This document shows, in pieces, positions 8,694 to 17,084 of a DNA stretch of 64,000 bases; within the stretch, counting starts at the first letter, position 1, and every line of letters begins with the position of its first letter. Both the position numbers and the translations under genes were made by a program. This DNA comes from Clostridiales bacterium 38-18 (GTDB lineage: Bacteria; Bacillota; Clostridia; Peptostreptococcales; Acidaminobacteraceae): contig MKTL01000006.1 of NCBI GenBank assembly GCA_001897605.1, forward strand, positions 611,132 through 675,131, given 5' to 3'. The notes below the pieces were generated by a model. That model was not told the origin of the DNA. It saw only the letters and a list, made by a program, of their open reading frames with translations, and ran no database searches.

Positions 8694-9110
8694 CTAGCCC
8701 TGCTCTTGTGGGAATTGAGACATATCTGCATACATCACTTCCCATTGATGACCATCGAGATCTTGAAATCTATCATAGTACATCCAAGTGTCTGCTATCG
8801 GATCTAAATATCTGATAGCACCTAAAGAAAGTGCGATACTTAATATCTCATCTACTCTTTCTTTACTCTCTACCTGTATCGCCAATAACATTTGAGTTGA
8901 TCCACCATCTGCAATTGGCTTATGTGTAAAGGTTTTAAAAAAAGACTCTGAAAGCATCATTGCATAAATAAGGTCCTTTTTTAATTCCACACAGACTGCT
9001 TTCTCATCGCTAAATTGCTCATTGATTGGGAATCCCAAAGCTGTCCAAAATTGTCTGGTTTTCTCAACATTTTTTATCGGTAAATTTACATATATTGATC
9101 CAATTGACAT
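8694..9110 (-). CDS. VOC-family (glyoxalase/bleomycin-resistance fold) protein
   Basis: 138 residues. AAGGAG lies seven bases before the ATG at 9110 (MSIGSIYVNLP), better placed than the track start two codons upstream. The betaalphabetabetabeta repeats of the vicinal-oxygen-chelate fold are visible: YVNLPIKNVEKTRQFWTALGF at the start and FQDLDGHQWEVMYADMSQ at the end, a frequent ending in the lactoylglutathione-lyase-like group. The usual metal-ligand Glu is present in WEVMY. The substrate is unknown. It is flanked by hairpins or gaps on both sides and is probably monocistronic. Confidence 0.82.
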   Translation of the reverse strand: MSIGSIYVNLPIKNVEKTRQFWTALGFPINEQFSDEKAVCVELKKDLIYAMMLSESFFKTFTHKPIADGGSTQMLLAIQVESKERVDEILSIALSLGAIRYLDPIADTWMYYDRFQDLDGHQWEVMYADMSQFPQEQG

Positions 9111-9218
9111 AAGCATTCTCCTTTATCTAAGAGTGAGTAATTCATTCATACCCTTAAATGATATTTACTATCAAATAGATTAATCCGGATGGCATTTTCT
9201 ACGTTTATTGGTTTAATT

Positions 9219-9842
9219 CTAAATGTCTGCGTTAAAACTTAATTTGAACAAGACCACATTGTCAAAGGACTTAATGTAATCTGGATCTTTATCAAACGTA
9301 TCAACTGACAGAGTTCTAAGACTACCATCTTCGCTGAAAACATAACATCCTATCGTCGCTTCACTCACATTTGTTAAGTCAACTGCCTCGGTTATGAAAT
9401 CGTATGACCAGGCTTTTACTTCACCATCGATAAATGACATATCAATAACGTGAGAGATTTTCATATGACTACCTTCTACCGCATCTTTAATATTCATCCT
9501 TAACTGCTTGTCAGTATCTAAATTTTCTAGATCCATCACCAGGTTACTTTCGATTTCATCTGTTCCAGAATAGGATAACAATATTTCATTATGTATGAGT
9601 TCACCGTCTTCATATACGTAAGCGCTTAAATTTGTACGCGTTTCCATGCTTTTACTTTTCTTAATTTCAAAAATTTGAATTATGTTATCAAATTCTACTA
9701 AATCTAAGACTTTTTCCTCAGTCTTAGTTAAAGGTAGTGGTCTTATATAATCGTTTGGTAATTGAAAGGCGATTTGACCCACTAAAACAAACGAAGCTAT
9801 AAGTACAATACCGCCCAAAAGTACTACCATGTTCTTTTTCAT
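9219..9842 (-). CDS. Membrane-anchored protein of unknown function
   Basis: 207 residues with one N-terminal membrane segment (about residues 5-25, MVVLLGGIVLIASFVLVG) and a beta-rich extracytoplasmic domain. There is no Cys in lipobox position, so it is an anchored rather than lipid-modified protein. No catalytic motif is visible. Its ATG overlaps the stop of the DUF429-GNAT gene by four bases, so the two are co-translated. I do not recognise the family. Confidence 0.65.
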   Translation of the reverse strand: MKKNMVVLLGGIVLIASFVLVGQIAFQLPNDYIRPLPLTKTEEKVLDLVEFDNIIQIFEIKKSKSMETRTNLSAYVYEDGELIHNEILLSYSGTDEIESNLVMDLENLDTDKQLRMNIKDAVEGSHMKISHVIDMSFIDGEVKAWSYDFITEAVDLTNVSEATIGCYVFSEDGSLRTLSVDTFDKDPDYIKSFDNVVLFKLSFNADI

Positions 9843-11185
9843 ACATTCCCCTTTCCAAAAAATTTGACCATTAAAATTTCATCGAAATATTCGCCCAGAT
9901 ATTTTAATGCATGCTTTTCAACGCCATACGTAGTATATCCAAGTCCCTCGTATAGCTTAATTGCTTGAAGGTTTGAACTGACTACAGAAAGACGAACTTG
10001 TTCTATTTGCCATTCTGTTCTTGCAATTTCGTGACATGTCATAAGCAACTTTTTTGCAACCCCTTGTCCTCGATAGGCTTCAGCAAGGTAAACGCCATAA
10101 AGATTTGCTTTATGACTATCTTTCAAACCACTTTCTCTTATTAGAGTCATTGATCCAATTAACTGATCTTTGCAAAATGCACCGACCACTTTTTTATCTT
10201 TATCTTCAGCAAGCCTTTGTTCAAACTTTGAGATAGGATATTTACTCTCAATTTCATAAGTAGATCCAAATGCCTCAGGATTTTGTAATAATCCATCTAG
10301 TCTAAGATGTCTAAATGGTTCAATGTCATCAACCGTTAAAAGCCTAATATCAAATTGAATCTCGCTAGAATGGAGGTCTTGAAAAGTCCTTGATTGTCTA
10401 GATATGATTTGATCAGATTTATGTAATTTCATTCTTATAGGTATCGAAATAAACCCATCTTCAACCGTACCAAAACATTTAATCGTAGCTTTTTTATGAA
10501 AAACTAGCAACATACTAAAAGCACAAATCAAAGCATCTATTTGATCTTCAAGGATTTTAAATGCCTTCTTCTTCATCGTGACGTCAATTCTTTTAAATCG
10601 ATTGATAAATCCGCTTAACTCACCATTGCGTTCACTCTCATAAAATGCGTTCATCAAACGATTTATTTCTGTAACGGCATGGTCATAGCCATGCTTCGGT
10701 TTATACTTATACTTAATCGGGCTAATTTCCGGGAAAACACCTGAAATACTTCCTGATGGAAAAACCTCGATGATGCAACTTGAATGTTCATTTGGTTCAG
10801 TTGATATTTTAATATTTGGTAATGCATCGATCAACTTCTTCACTAGAATTTCACCTCTAATAGAGCCATAGGTTTTTTCTAGATAGTTTCTACTACAGTT
10901 AAAAACCGAATGGTGTAAGCCATTAATTTTTTCTTTCATAAAAAGGCGCTCTGCGGCTCTAGACCCACTTATATTGTTAACTACCAGAGGTGCATCTATC
11001 GCTATAATCATTGGTTCGTCTTTATATATCAATAATTTTTCAACAATCGCTTCATCAGAATAAACTTCTGCAGAAATTTCAATTATCGTTTTTTCTTCAT
11101 TGAGGATACAAAGACCGGTTTCATTTTTATATGTCCAAGCCAAATCGATACCAACAAAAAGGATAGCATCCACCTCCTTCATCAA
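9839..11185 (-). CDS. DUF429 (RNase H-like) domain fused to GNAT acetyltransferase
   Basis: 448 residues in two parts. Residues about 8-240 are DUF429-like: an opening FVGIDLAW strand, the IIAIDAPL Asp strand, and a late Asp-containing helix (EDQIDALICAF), the layout of predicted RNase H-fold nucleases. Residues about 278-445 are a GNAT domain with IRLLTVDDIEPFRHLRLDGL, the acetyl-CoA loop YRGQGVAKKLLMTC and the ending NLQAIKLYEGLGYTTYG. A single frame without stops joins them through a short linker. The function of DUF429 proteins is not settled, so the joint role is open. Confidence 0.8.
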   Translation of the reverse strand: MMKEVDAILFVGIDLAWTYKNETGLCILNEEKTIIEISAEVYSDEAIVEKLLIYKDEPMIIAIDAPLVVNNISGSRAAERLFMKEKINGLHHSVFNCSRNYLEKTYGSIRGEILVKKLIDALPNIKISTEPNEHSSCIIEVFPSGSISGVFPEISPIKYKYKPKHGYDHAVTEINRLMNAFYESERNGELSGFINRFKRIDVTMKKKAFKILEDQIDALICAFSMLLVFHKKATIKCFGTVEDGFISIPIRMKLHKSDQIISRQSRTFQDLHSSEIQFDIRLLTVDDIEPFRHLRLDGLLQNPEAFGSTYEIESKYPISKFEQRLAEDKDKKVVGAFCKDQLIGSMTLIRESGLKDSHKANLYGVYLAEAYRGQGVAKKLLMTCHEIARTEWQIEQVRLSVVSSNLQAIKLYEGLGYTTYGVEKHALKYLGEYFDEILMVKFFGKGNV

Positions 11186-11221
11186 TTCTTAATGTAAAAG
11201 ACAGCGATCTTTCAATAAAAG

Positions 11222-11725
11222 TTAACTTGCGAACAACAAATATAGGCCATTTACCAAAACAACCAATACCAAAGCGACTATAGCAACCATTAACATATAG
11301 CTTCTAATTTGTTCAATTTTGATTTTGAAATAAGCCAATGAGGTTTTATAGTTCAAAAACACGATGATTACAATTGACAACAGTATTCTAAGTGCGTATT
11401 GAGAGATGACCAATTGATTGTTTAGATATTGAATCGCAATTACGGTTGCAATATCATTAAAAATATTATAAACCAAGTAAAAATTTGCTAAAATATAGCC
11501 TCTTATATTACCAGAAAGCAAATCAATACCTGCAAATAAAGTAACGAAGCTAATCATTGTTGATGTCCCGAACACAAGTATCGCAGCAAAAGTACCACTT
11601 TCGGTATTAACTGAACCTGAGACTAAGTTGGATGCTAGAGTCAACAATCCCATTCCAGCTCCCAAAATATATAATGCCGCTAAAACCGTTATAGCTTTCG
11701 GTCTGTTATTTACCTTTTCCTTCAT
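11222..11725 (-). CDS. Four-helix integral membrane protein
   Basis: About 167 residues from an ATG preceded by AAGGGTGG (MKEKVNNRPK). Four hydrophobic segments fill most of it: near ITVLAALYILGAGMGLL, FAAILVFGTSTMISFVTLF, LANFYLVYNIFNDIATVIAI and MLMVAIVALVLVVLVNGLYLL. Nothing indicates transport or catalysis. It lies 36 bases upstream of the DUF429-GNAT gene on the same strand and may lead that transcript. The family is not recognised. Confidence 0.65.
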   Translation of the reverse strand: MKEKVNNRPKAITVLAALYILGAGMGLLTLASNLVSGSVNTESGTFAAILVFGTSTMISFVTLFAGIDLLSGNIRGYILANFYLVYNIFNDIATVIAIQYLNNQLVISQYALRILLSIVIIVFLNYKTSLAYFKIKIEQIRSYMLMVAIVALVLVVLVNGLYLLFAS

Positions 11726-11881
11726 ATTGCCACCCTTCATGATTTTTTTAAATTAGTATCTTTATTGTATCATAAACATCCTTTAAAAAATCGTGTTTGG
11801 CTCAAAACGAAGTCTTTTGGGAGTGATACTTTTTCAATTTTGTCACTCGTAAAAAAACCATCAAACATTTTATTTTGATAT

Positions 11882-11952
11882 TCATCAAATTAAATTTGAC
11901 AACACAGCCATTCTCTGCTAATATCTATTTAGATGGTCATCAAATCAAATTT
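11882..11952 (+). promoter_or_regulatory. Promoter with duplicated operator for the M29-ArsR operon
   Basis: TTGACA (11896-11901), a 17-base spacer and TAATAT (11919-11924) form a good sigma-A-type promoter. A 16-base sequence TCATCAAAT[T/C]AAATTT occurs at 11882-11897 and again at 11937-11952; the first copy is palindromic (CAAATTAAATTTG) and overlaps the -35 box. This fits autoregulation by the ArsR-type protein encoded at the end of the operon. Confidence 0.7.
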
Positions 11953-11979
11953 CAAATTACTAATATAAAGGAGGCAAAA

Positions 11980-12981
11980 ATGAATACTCTAACCTTGAAT
12001 ACTTTCGCTCAAATAGCGACACAAATTGATCTGCCTCGGACAAAATCTTTGGTGATTCAATTTTGGGCTGCACATAAAGAACCATTACTCTACGAACAGT
12101 TAGAAAAAGCGTTTGCTTTAAGAGGCATCTCAACTTGCTTCATTGATTTTTCACCAGAATCGATCAACGCCAAAACACAGAATGGTACATTCGATTTATC
12201 TGATGTTGAAAAGACTATTATAGCTTCTTCTGAAACCTTTTTAGACGTTATGGCAGTAACGCCACAGCAATTAATGCAGCTGCTGCCAGAAGTACATCAA
12301 ACCGCATTTAGACCTTTTATCCGATCACACTTTAGTGAAATAATGCGTTCTGAAAAACCACTTTTACAATTACGTCTTCCCACTGAGTCGTTTGCTGAAA
12401 TGGCCGAAATGTCACTTGAAGCATATGAAACGCTATGGCATGAGCTTTCTAATATCGATTACGAGCTTTTAAAAAATGAGTGTATGAGCGAAATCGAGAG
12501 ATTATCACAAACACAATCCGTCACCATTAAAAGCGGTGAAGAAGGTTCACTTTCACTTTCCTATCAAGGGCGTGAATGGTATTCCGATCATGGGAATGGC
12601 GATTTCCCTGCAGGTGAAGTTTACATCGCAGTTTTGGAAGATAGCGCAAACGGTGACTTTATTACCGGTAAAATTAAATGGGACGGCACTTGGTATGATC
12701 AGGCACGTTTATCATTTACTAATGGTAGATTAATTCACTCTGAGCCCAAAGCTATCTATGAGCAGTTAAAAGCCATTGATCCCTCGGCACTTGTGATTGC
12801 TGAATTCGGCCTTGGGCTCAATCCAAAAGCAACCAGTTATACTGGGTATGCACTTTTTGATGAAAAGCAAGCGGGAACCTGCCACATTGCTCTTGGTACG
12901 AATCAATACTTTGGTGGTGCAAATGAAGCGCCCGTTCACTTTGATTTTATTACGACGCCAAGCGTATTAAACTACAAATAA
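11980..12981 (+). CDS. M29-type aminopeptidase
   Basis: About 333 residues from the ATG after AAAGGAGG at 11970 (MNTLTLNTF); the track start lies 35 codons too early, inside the promoter. The C-terminal half carries the metal-site pattern of the AmpS/aminopeptidase T family: GDFPAGEVYIA, then IAEFGLGLNP, GTCHIALGTNQYFGG and HFDF. These supply the Glu, Glu, His, His and Asp ligands. The protein is somewhat shorter than typical members (about 400) and ends soon after the last ligands. It probably removes N-terminal residues from peptides in the cytoplasm. It is first in an operon with an ArsR-type regulator. Confidence 0.8.
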   Translation: MNTLTLNTFAQIATQIDLPRTKSLVIQFWAAHKEPLLYEQLEKAFALRGISTCFIDFSPESINAKTQNGTFDLSDVEKTIIASSETFLDVMAVTPQQLMQLLPEVHQTAFRPFIRSHFSEIMRSEKPLLQLRLPTESFAEMAEMSLEAYETLWHELSNIDYELLKNECMSEIERLSQTQSVTIKSGEEGSLSLSYQGREWYSDHGNGDFPAGEVYIAVLEDSANGDFITGKIKWDGTWYDQARLSFTNGRLIHSEPKAIYEQLKAIDPSALVIAEFGLGLNPKATSYTGYALFDEKQAGTCHIALGTNQYFGGANEAPVHFDFITTPSVLNYK

Positions 12982-13031
12982 AATTGTAAAAAACGATAAC
13001 CTTGCAGTAAGCTGTAAATAAGGAGAAAATT

Positions 13032-13424
13032 ATGGAAAGTAAAATAGAAAATTATACGTCTTATCTTAATGTCTTAATTGACGATAAAAAAAATGAGATT
13101 ACGACTTTAACCCAGGAACAAAGATTTGATGAAGCCAATCATGCTAAAATACAACTAAATGTCTTAGAGATTTTTGAAAAAATGTTTACGATTGGTTATC
13201 AGAAAGCAAAACCTTTGCTACAATCTGATGAAGAGAAGGCACTGGAAGTACTTTCAAGTACTTATCTCAATTACTTCGACAAAATTCCTCACAATTGGCT
13301 GATCAATCTGGAAAAGAGCATTCAATATCATGATATTGAAACAGAGCATATAGAGAAACTTAAGATCAGCCAAGCCAATACCATTAAAAATTACTTTATT
13401 GAAATCATGAAAAAGGAGGCGTAA
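13032..13424 (+). CDS. Small helical protein of the M29-ArsR operon
   Basis: 130 residues, predicted mostly helical. Residues about 20-50 (KKNEITTLTQEQRFDEANHAK) resemble the short UVR-type helical hairpin of UvrB/UvrC (LE..L..A...EFE.AA..RD), but the match is loose. There is no signal peptide or membrane segment. AAGGAG precedes the ATG, and its stop overlaps the regulator start (TAATG), so it is translationally coupled to the ArsR gene. Function unknown; an accessory or partner of the regulator is possible. Confidence 0.65.
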   Translation: MESKIENYTSYLNVLIDDKKNEITTLTQEQRFDEANHAKIQLNVLEIFEKMFTIGYQKAKPLLQSDEEKALEVLSSTYLNYFDKIPHNWLINLEKSIQYHDIETEHIEKLKISQANTIKNYFIEIMKKEA

Positions 13425-13993
13425 TGAACGAACTTTCCCCTGAACAACTGGTTAAGCTCTTTAAAGCTTTAGCAGATCAATCTCGCGTGAAGATTTTGGC
13501 CACATTACTTGAAGAACCAAAGTACGTCGAGCTGATAGCCGAACGTTTAGCTTTAACGCCTTCTACGGTATCCTTTCACTTAAAGAAATTGGAAGAAGTC
13601 GGTCTTGTGGAAAAGAAGAAAGATCAGTATTACATCGTTTACTCCATTCGACTCGAGCTTTTAGAATTACCACTCATCGAGCTACTTGAAGCATCACAGC
13701 CAATGATTAACTCTGACGAACAGCGAGAACTAGCTTATCGTTCAAACGTTTTAAAGCAGTTTATAAAATACGATCAGCTGATTTCTATACCCGTTCAAAG
13801 AAAAAAGCGTAAAATTATTCTAGAACACATCGTCGAATCCTTTGAACCAAATACGCCGTACCCGGAAAAAGAAGTCAATCGATTGCTTTCTCAATTTCAT
13901 GAGGATTTCGCATTATTAAGACGTTCAATGATTGAAGAACAGCTTATGGAACGTAAGGATGGCATTTATCTCAGAGTACATAGCCGTTCATAA
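13424..13993 (+). CDS. ArsR-family regulator with C-terminal DUF2087 domain
   Basis: 189 residues. Residues 5-80 are an ArsR winged helix (LFKALADQSRVKILATLLEEP, then LTPSTVSFHLKKLEEVGLV). Residues about 125-189 match DUF2087 (KRKIILEHIVESFEPNTPYPEKEVNRLLSQFHEDFALLRR), a domain often fused to ArsR-type proteins. The classical metal-binding Cys motif is absent, so the signal is probably not a heavy metal. It likely represses its own operon through the duplicated site at 11882-11952. Confidence 0.88.
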   Translation: MNELSPEQLVKLFKALADQSRVKILATLLEEPKYVELIAERLALTPSTVSFHLKKLEEVGLVEKKKDQYYIVYSIRLELLELPLIELLEASQPMINSDEQRELAYRSNVLKQFIKYDQLISIPVQRKKRKIILEHIVESFEPNTPYPEKEVNRLLSQFHEDFALLRRSMIEEQLMERKDGIYLRVHSRS

Positions 13994-14072
13994 TCAAATC
14001 TTCATTTTAGATTGATTGCTTTTTTCTAAAGTTGTACAATAGAAAAGGAATGAATACACAAGGAGATTGATT

Positions 14073-14372
14073 ATGCTAAATATGTTCATTAAGTCTATGC
14101 AATTAGACGAAGAAAAAAGAATTGTTGTGGTCATACAAGACGCCATCGCTGAGTACTTTTTAAAAGACGAATCAAAAAAAATGTTGAAGGACATGGCTCA
14201 AAAATCTTTAGGTGATGCTTTTATTAAACTTGAGGTTGCAAAAACCAGCTTCAGAGTAACTGTAACTGAAGGCACAGAAGAAGAAAGCATGAAAACTATC
14301 GAAGCGGAAATTATGAAAGCGATTGAAATGGCAATGTCTTTCATGTCTCAAATGAATCCAGACAAACAATAA
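14073..14372 (+). CDS. Short protein of unknown function
   Basis: 99 residues from the ATG at 14073, seven bases after AGGAG; the track start (a TTG two codons earlier) is too close to that site. The protein is rich in charged residues and Met near the end (MKAIEMAMSFMSQM) and looks like a small alpha/beta domain. No motif is recognised. It is preceded by 80 bases of spacer after the ArsR gene and followed by a hairpin terminator. Confidence 0.65.
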   Translation: MLNMFIKSMQLDEEKRIVVVIQDAIAEYFLKDESKKMLKDMAQKSLGDAFIKLEVAKTSFRVTVTEGTEEESMKTIEAEIMKAIEMAMSFMSQMNPDKQ

Positions 14373-14385
14373 TAGCCTAAAACAA

Positions 14386-14426
14386 AAGGTGCATTCTGTT
14401 ATATTACAGAGGCACCTTAACTTTTT
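14386..14426 (+). terminator. Hairpin terminator between convergent genes
   Basis: AAGGTGC and GCACCTT pair around an inner TCTGT/ACAGA stem, followed by CTTTTT. It closes the plus-strand transcript; the minus-strand gene at 14479 converges on it. Confidence 0.75.
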
Positions 14427-14478
14427 AGCTTTATTTTCATATATCATAATCTTCGTACCCTATGTTCGAAAATTTTCA

Positions 14479-14958
14479 TTATACAGTCAATACGATATCA
14501 CATTCAAATGGAAAGCATTCAGCTACTTTTCTTACATAATCCACTTTATAGCCTTGCCCGTCTTTATAAAAAAATCCCTGATCCAATTCGACCTTCACAT
14601 AGCACATATTAGGATCTGATTCGTTGTTATGTGTAAAATACCAAGGTTCAAAAGCCTCAATCAACTTTTCTCTAATGTCCAAATTTTTCGGGTCAAGTGG
14701 GTGACCGATATTTGAAGCGATACCTGAAAAACTGTAGTTCATAAAAGTCAACGCAACATTTGGATTTTCTTCAATTTCATGCACTTTTCTCGATTTGGCG
14801 TATGTAACAATAAAAAAACACCCTTCATCGTAGAAGGTATCAACAAATCGGACTGAAGGTATGTTGTTAGACGCAGTTGCCAGTGCAAATTGATAATCTT
14901 TAGCAAACAACTGCTGCATCACCTCTTTTGCCATTTTATAAGTATCACTATTTGACAT
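14479..14958 (-). CDS. Pyridoxamine 5'-phosphate oxidase-like flavoprotein
   Basis: 159 residues from the ATG six bases after AGGAGG (MSNSDTYKM). The split-barrel pattern of the PNPOx-like family is visible: LATASNNIPSVRFVDTFYDEGCFFIVTYAKSRKVHEIEENPNVALTF, in which substrate-poor small relatives bind FMN or F420-like cofactors. The C-terminus is not the vitamin B6 oxidase one, so this is a general flavin-binding oxidoreductase or sensor. It directly follows a small membrane protein gene. Confidence 0.8.
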   Translation of the reverse strand: MSNSDTYKMAKEVMQQLFAKDYQFALATASNNIPSVRFVDTFYDEGCFFIVTYAKSRKVHEIEENPNVALTFMNYSFSGIASNIGHPLDPKNLDIREKLIEAFEPWYFTHNNESDPNMCYVKVELDQGFFYKDGQGYKVDYVRKVAECFPFECDIVLTV

Positions 14959-14959
14959 C

Positions 14960-15373
14960 TTATACCTCCTGATTGTATTCATAAAATATGCGTTTCGGTG
15001 CGTTCACAATTAAGTAGCCTTCTTCAGAATGATGTGTCTTAATCGAAATCTCTCGTCTTGCCATTAATTTTATAAATGAAATATCATATTCCGCATAGTT
15101 AGTATCATCCGTTATTAGCTTCGCTCGAAACTTTACTAAAGTTTTAAGCCATGCATCAGAAGTCAGCTCAGCTCGTGTCATAACCTGTGTCTCAACTGCA
15201 TTCCACAAAGTTAAGTTGAGTGAAAAAACAAGTGCTAATACAACAATTTTAAACCAATCATGCTTTAACTCATATATGTAATCTGTAGATCTTGATGCAA
15301 TAACTCGGATAAAGCTATATAATAAGGCAATCACAATGAAATTACTTATGTATGACTTGATTTTCTCAAACAT
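14960..15373 (-). CDS. Small membrane protein
   Basis: 137 residues. Two hydrophobic segments occupy the N-terminal half (SNFIVIALLYSFIRVIA and WFKIVVLALVFSLNLTLW); the rest is a soluble tail of about 70 residues with beta character (GYLIVNAPKRIFYEY). AGTGG-type G-rich sequence precedes the ATG. It ends one base before the start of the PNPOx-like gene, so the two are probably one operon. Family unknown. Confidence 0.6.
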   Translation of the reverse strand: MFEKIKSYISNFIVIALLYSFIRVIASRSTDYIYELKHDWFKIVVLALVFSLNLTLWNAVETQVMTRAELTSDAWLKTLVKFRAKLITDDTNYAEYDISFIKLMARREISIKTHHSEEGYLIVNAPKRIFYEYNQEV

Positions 15374-15499
15374 TTTCCACTCCCTTTTGAAGCTATGATT
15401 TTAGATGACCAGCTCCAACTTTATTGCTAACTTAAGTCTAGCACATTTTCCAAAATTTGAGATTAATATTCTATTAATTCTGAATGATTTATATTAACA

Positions 15500-15536
15500 A
15501 AGCCTTTACATGAGAAAATATTACATGTAAAGGCTT
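15500..15536 (-). terminator. Hairpin terminator after the Gre-like gene
   Basis: A 13-bp perfect stem (AAGCCTTTACATG and complement) with an 11-base AT loop lies just past the stop of the gene at 15544; the T-tract on the minus strand is short. Confidence 0.65.
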
Positions 15537-15543
15537 CCACTAA

Positions 15544-15957
15544 TCAGGAATATTTAATTTTCAAAATCTTATATTGAATGATCCCTTGAGGCGTTTCTAC
15601 CTCTACAGGCTCATTTTTTGCTTTTAGTAGTAATGCTTTCCCAATTGGTGATAAATAAGATGCTGCTTCTAAGTCACCTAGCGCAACGTCATCGCTAGGT
15701 GATACAATCTTAAAGTCCATGCGTTCTCCATCTTCTATTGATTCCACAGTAACCGTAGATTGAATCAATACAACGGGTAGGTTTGATAAATCATCTAACT
15801 GATGACGATGTTTCTTCACCTGCTCCGAATAAGCGCGCATCTTCTCCTCATAGGCACTCTTTTCCAATTGATTCTTTCCAAAAAATTTTTCACTCACTTC
15901 TAGCAAATCCTGCTCCAACCAGCTTAAATGCTGCTGCAACAACACATGACCAGACAT
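15544..15957 (-). CDS. GreA/GreB-type transcript cleavage factor-like protein
   Basis: 137 residues from the ATG six bases after AGGAGG (MSGHVLLQQHLSWLEQ). The N-terminal 75 residues form the charged coiled coil expected for Gre factors, and the C-terminal domain has VVLIQSTVTVESIEDGERMDFKIVSP and SYLSPIGKALLLKAKNEPVEVETP, the FKBP-like Gre_C pattern (SPIGKALLGK). It is shorter and more divergent than GreA (about 158 residues), so it may be a GreA paralogue acting on RNA polymerase with altered activity. Confidence 0.82.
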   Translation of the reverse strand: MSGHVLLQQHLSWLEQDLLEVSEKFFGKNQLEKSAYEEKMRAYSEQVKKHRHQLDDLSNLPVVLIQSTVTVESIEDGERMDFKIVSPSDDVALGDLEAASYLSPIGKALLLKAKNEPVEVETPQGIIQYKILKIKYS

Positions 15958-16021
15958 ACTCATCCTCCTTTATAGGTTCTATTTTTTATACATTTAATGG
16001 AAGTCCCATAAAAATGCAACA

Positions 16022-16047
16022 AGGCATCCCGCTAAAGCGGAATGCCT
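16022..16047 (-). terminator. Terminator after the EamA transporter gene
   Basis: AGGCATtCCGCTTTAGCGG-type hairpin (outer AGGCAT/ATGCCT, inner CCGCT/AGCGG) with a T-rich minus-strand tail (GCATTTTTATG). Confidence 0.75.
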
Positions 16048-16099
16048 ATCATAACCATATCATGGAAAAGATGAAAATACAAGCCAATATGAATAGTTA

Positions 16100-16966
16100 T
16101 TATAACAATAAAATAAGTGTCCCAAAGGTCATTAATAATAAACCAACAAATGCGCGTTTCGATAGGCGCTCTTTAAGTATAATTCTAGAAAACACAATGG
16201 TCACAAGCAAACTCATTTTATCTATCGGAACAATTATACTCGCTGGCCCAAGTTGTAATGCACTATAAAAGCATAACCATGAACCTCCTGTAGCAAACCC
16301 AGATAAGATTAGAAATAACCAGCTTTTCGAATTAATGCTTCCAATCCCTCTATAACTCCCCCTTTGGAAAACGATTCCCCAAGCCATGATTAATACAACC
16401 GCAGTTCTTATCGTCGTTCCAAGAGTTGAATTGATATTTTCAATACCTATTTTTCCCAATATTGCTGTTAAGCTTGCAAATATTGCCGAAGCTAAAGCGA
16501 ACAAAAACCAATTATTGCTTTTGATTTCTATCTTTTTATTGCTGTCATTCTTCTTCTGAATCATCAAAAAGGTGCCAATACCAATTGATACAATAGCAAT
16601 TACTTTATATAGAGAAATACTTTCTCCTAATATGATAATCGCCAAAATCATGGTCAATACAGTGCTTGATTTATCAATAGGGGTAACCTTATTTACATCT
16701 CCAAGTTGAAGTGCTCTGAAATAAGAGAGCCAAGACGCACCAGTAGCAACCCCCGATAGAACCAAAAAAATAAACGTTTTAGCTTGTATTTGATCAAACG
16801 CGATCTCAGCACCGGTTACAAATATCATGATCGAAGAAAAAATGAGTACAACAATCGTTCTTAAGGCAGTCGCTAAATTTGAATCCACATTTTGGATACC
16901 TATTTTAGATAAAATAGCCGTTATTCCTGCAAAAAAAGCTGAACCTATTGCTAATATTAGCCACAT
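16100..16966 (-). CDS. EamA-family (DMT superfamily) transporter
   Basis: 288 residues with ten hydrophobic segments arranged as two homologous EamA repeats: the first begins LAIGSAFFAGITAILSKIGI and the second LASAIFASLTAILGKIGIEN; both end with a GxAxG-type helix (GVATGASWLSYFRALQLGD and GFATGGSWLCFYSALQLGP). Members export or import metabolites such as amino acids. The substrate cannot be told. It is monocistronic, bounded by a terminator downstream and a 100-base gap upstream. Confidence 0.9.
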   Translation of the reverse strand: MWLILAIGSAFFAGITAILSKIGIQNVDSNLATALRTIVVLIFSSIMIFVTGAEIAFDQIQAKTFIFLVLSGVATGASWLSYFRALQLGDVNKVTPIDKSSTVLTMILAIIILGESISLYKVIAIVSIGIGTFLMIQKKNDSNKKIEIKSNNWFLFALASAIFASLTAILGKIGIENINSTLGTTIRTAVVLIMAWGIVFQRGSYRGIGSINSKSWLFLILSGFATGGSWLCFYSALQLGPASIIVPIDKMSLLVTIVFSRIILKERLSKRAFVGLLLMTFGTLILLL

Positions 16967-17084
16967 TTAACGCTCCTATAAAATTGATTCATATGGACAA
17001 CATATGTATTAAGCTCGCACTAAATGTTATCATTTATATTTTAAACTAGTAACTAAGTATTCTTGAAGCAATATGTATCCAAAA

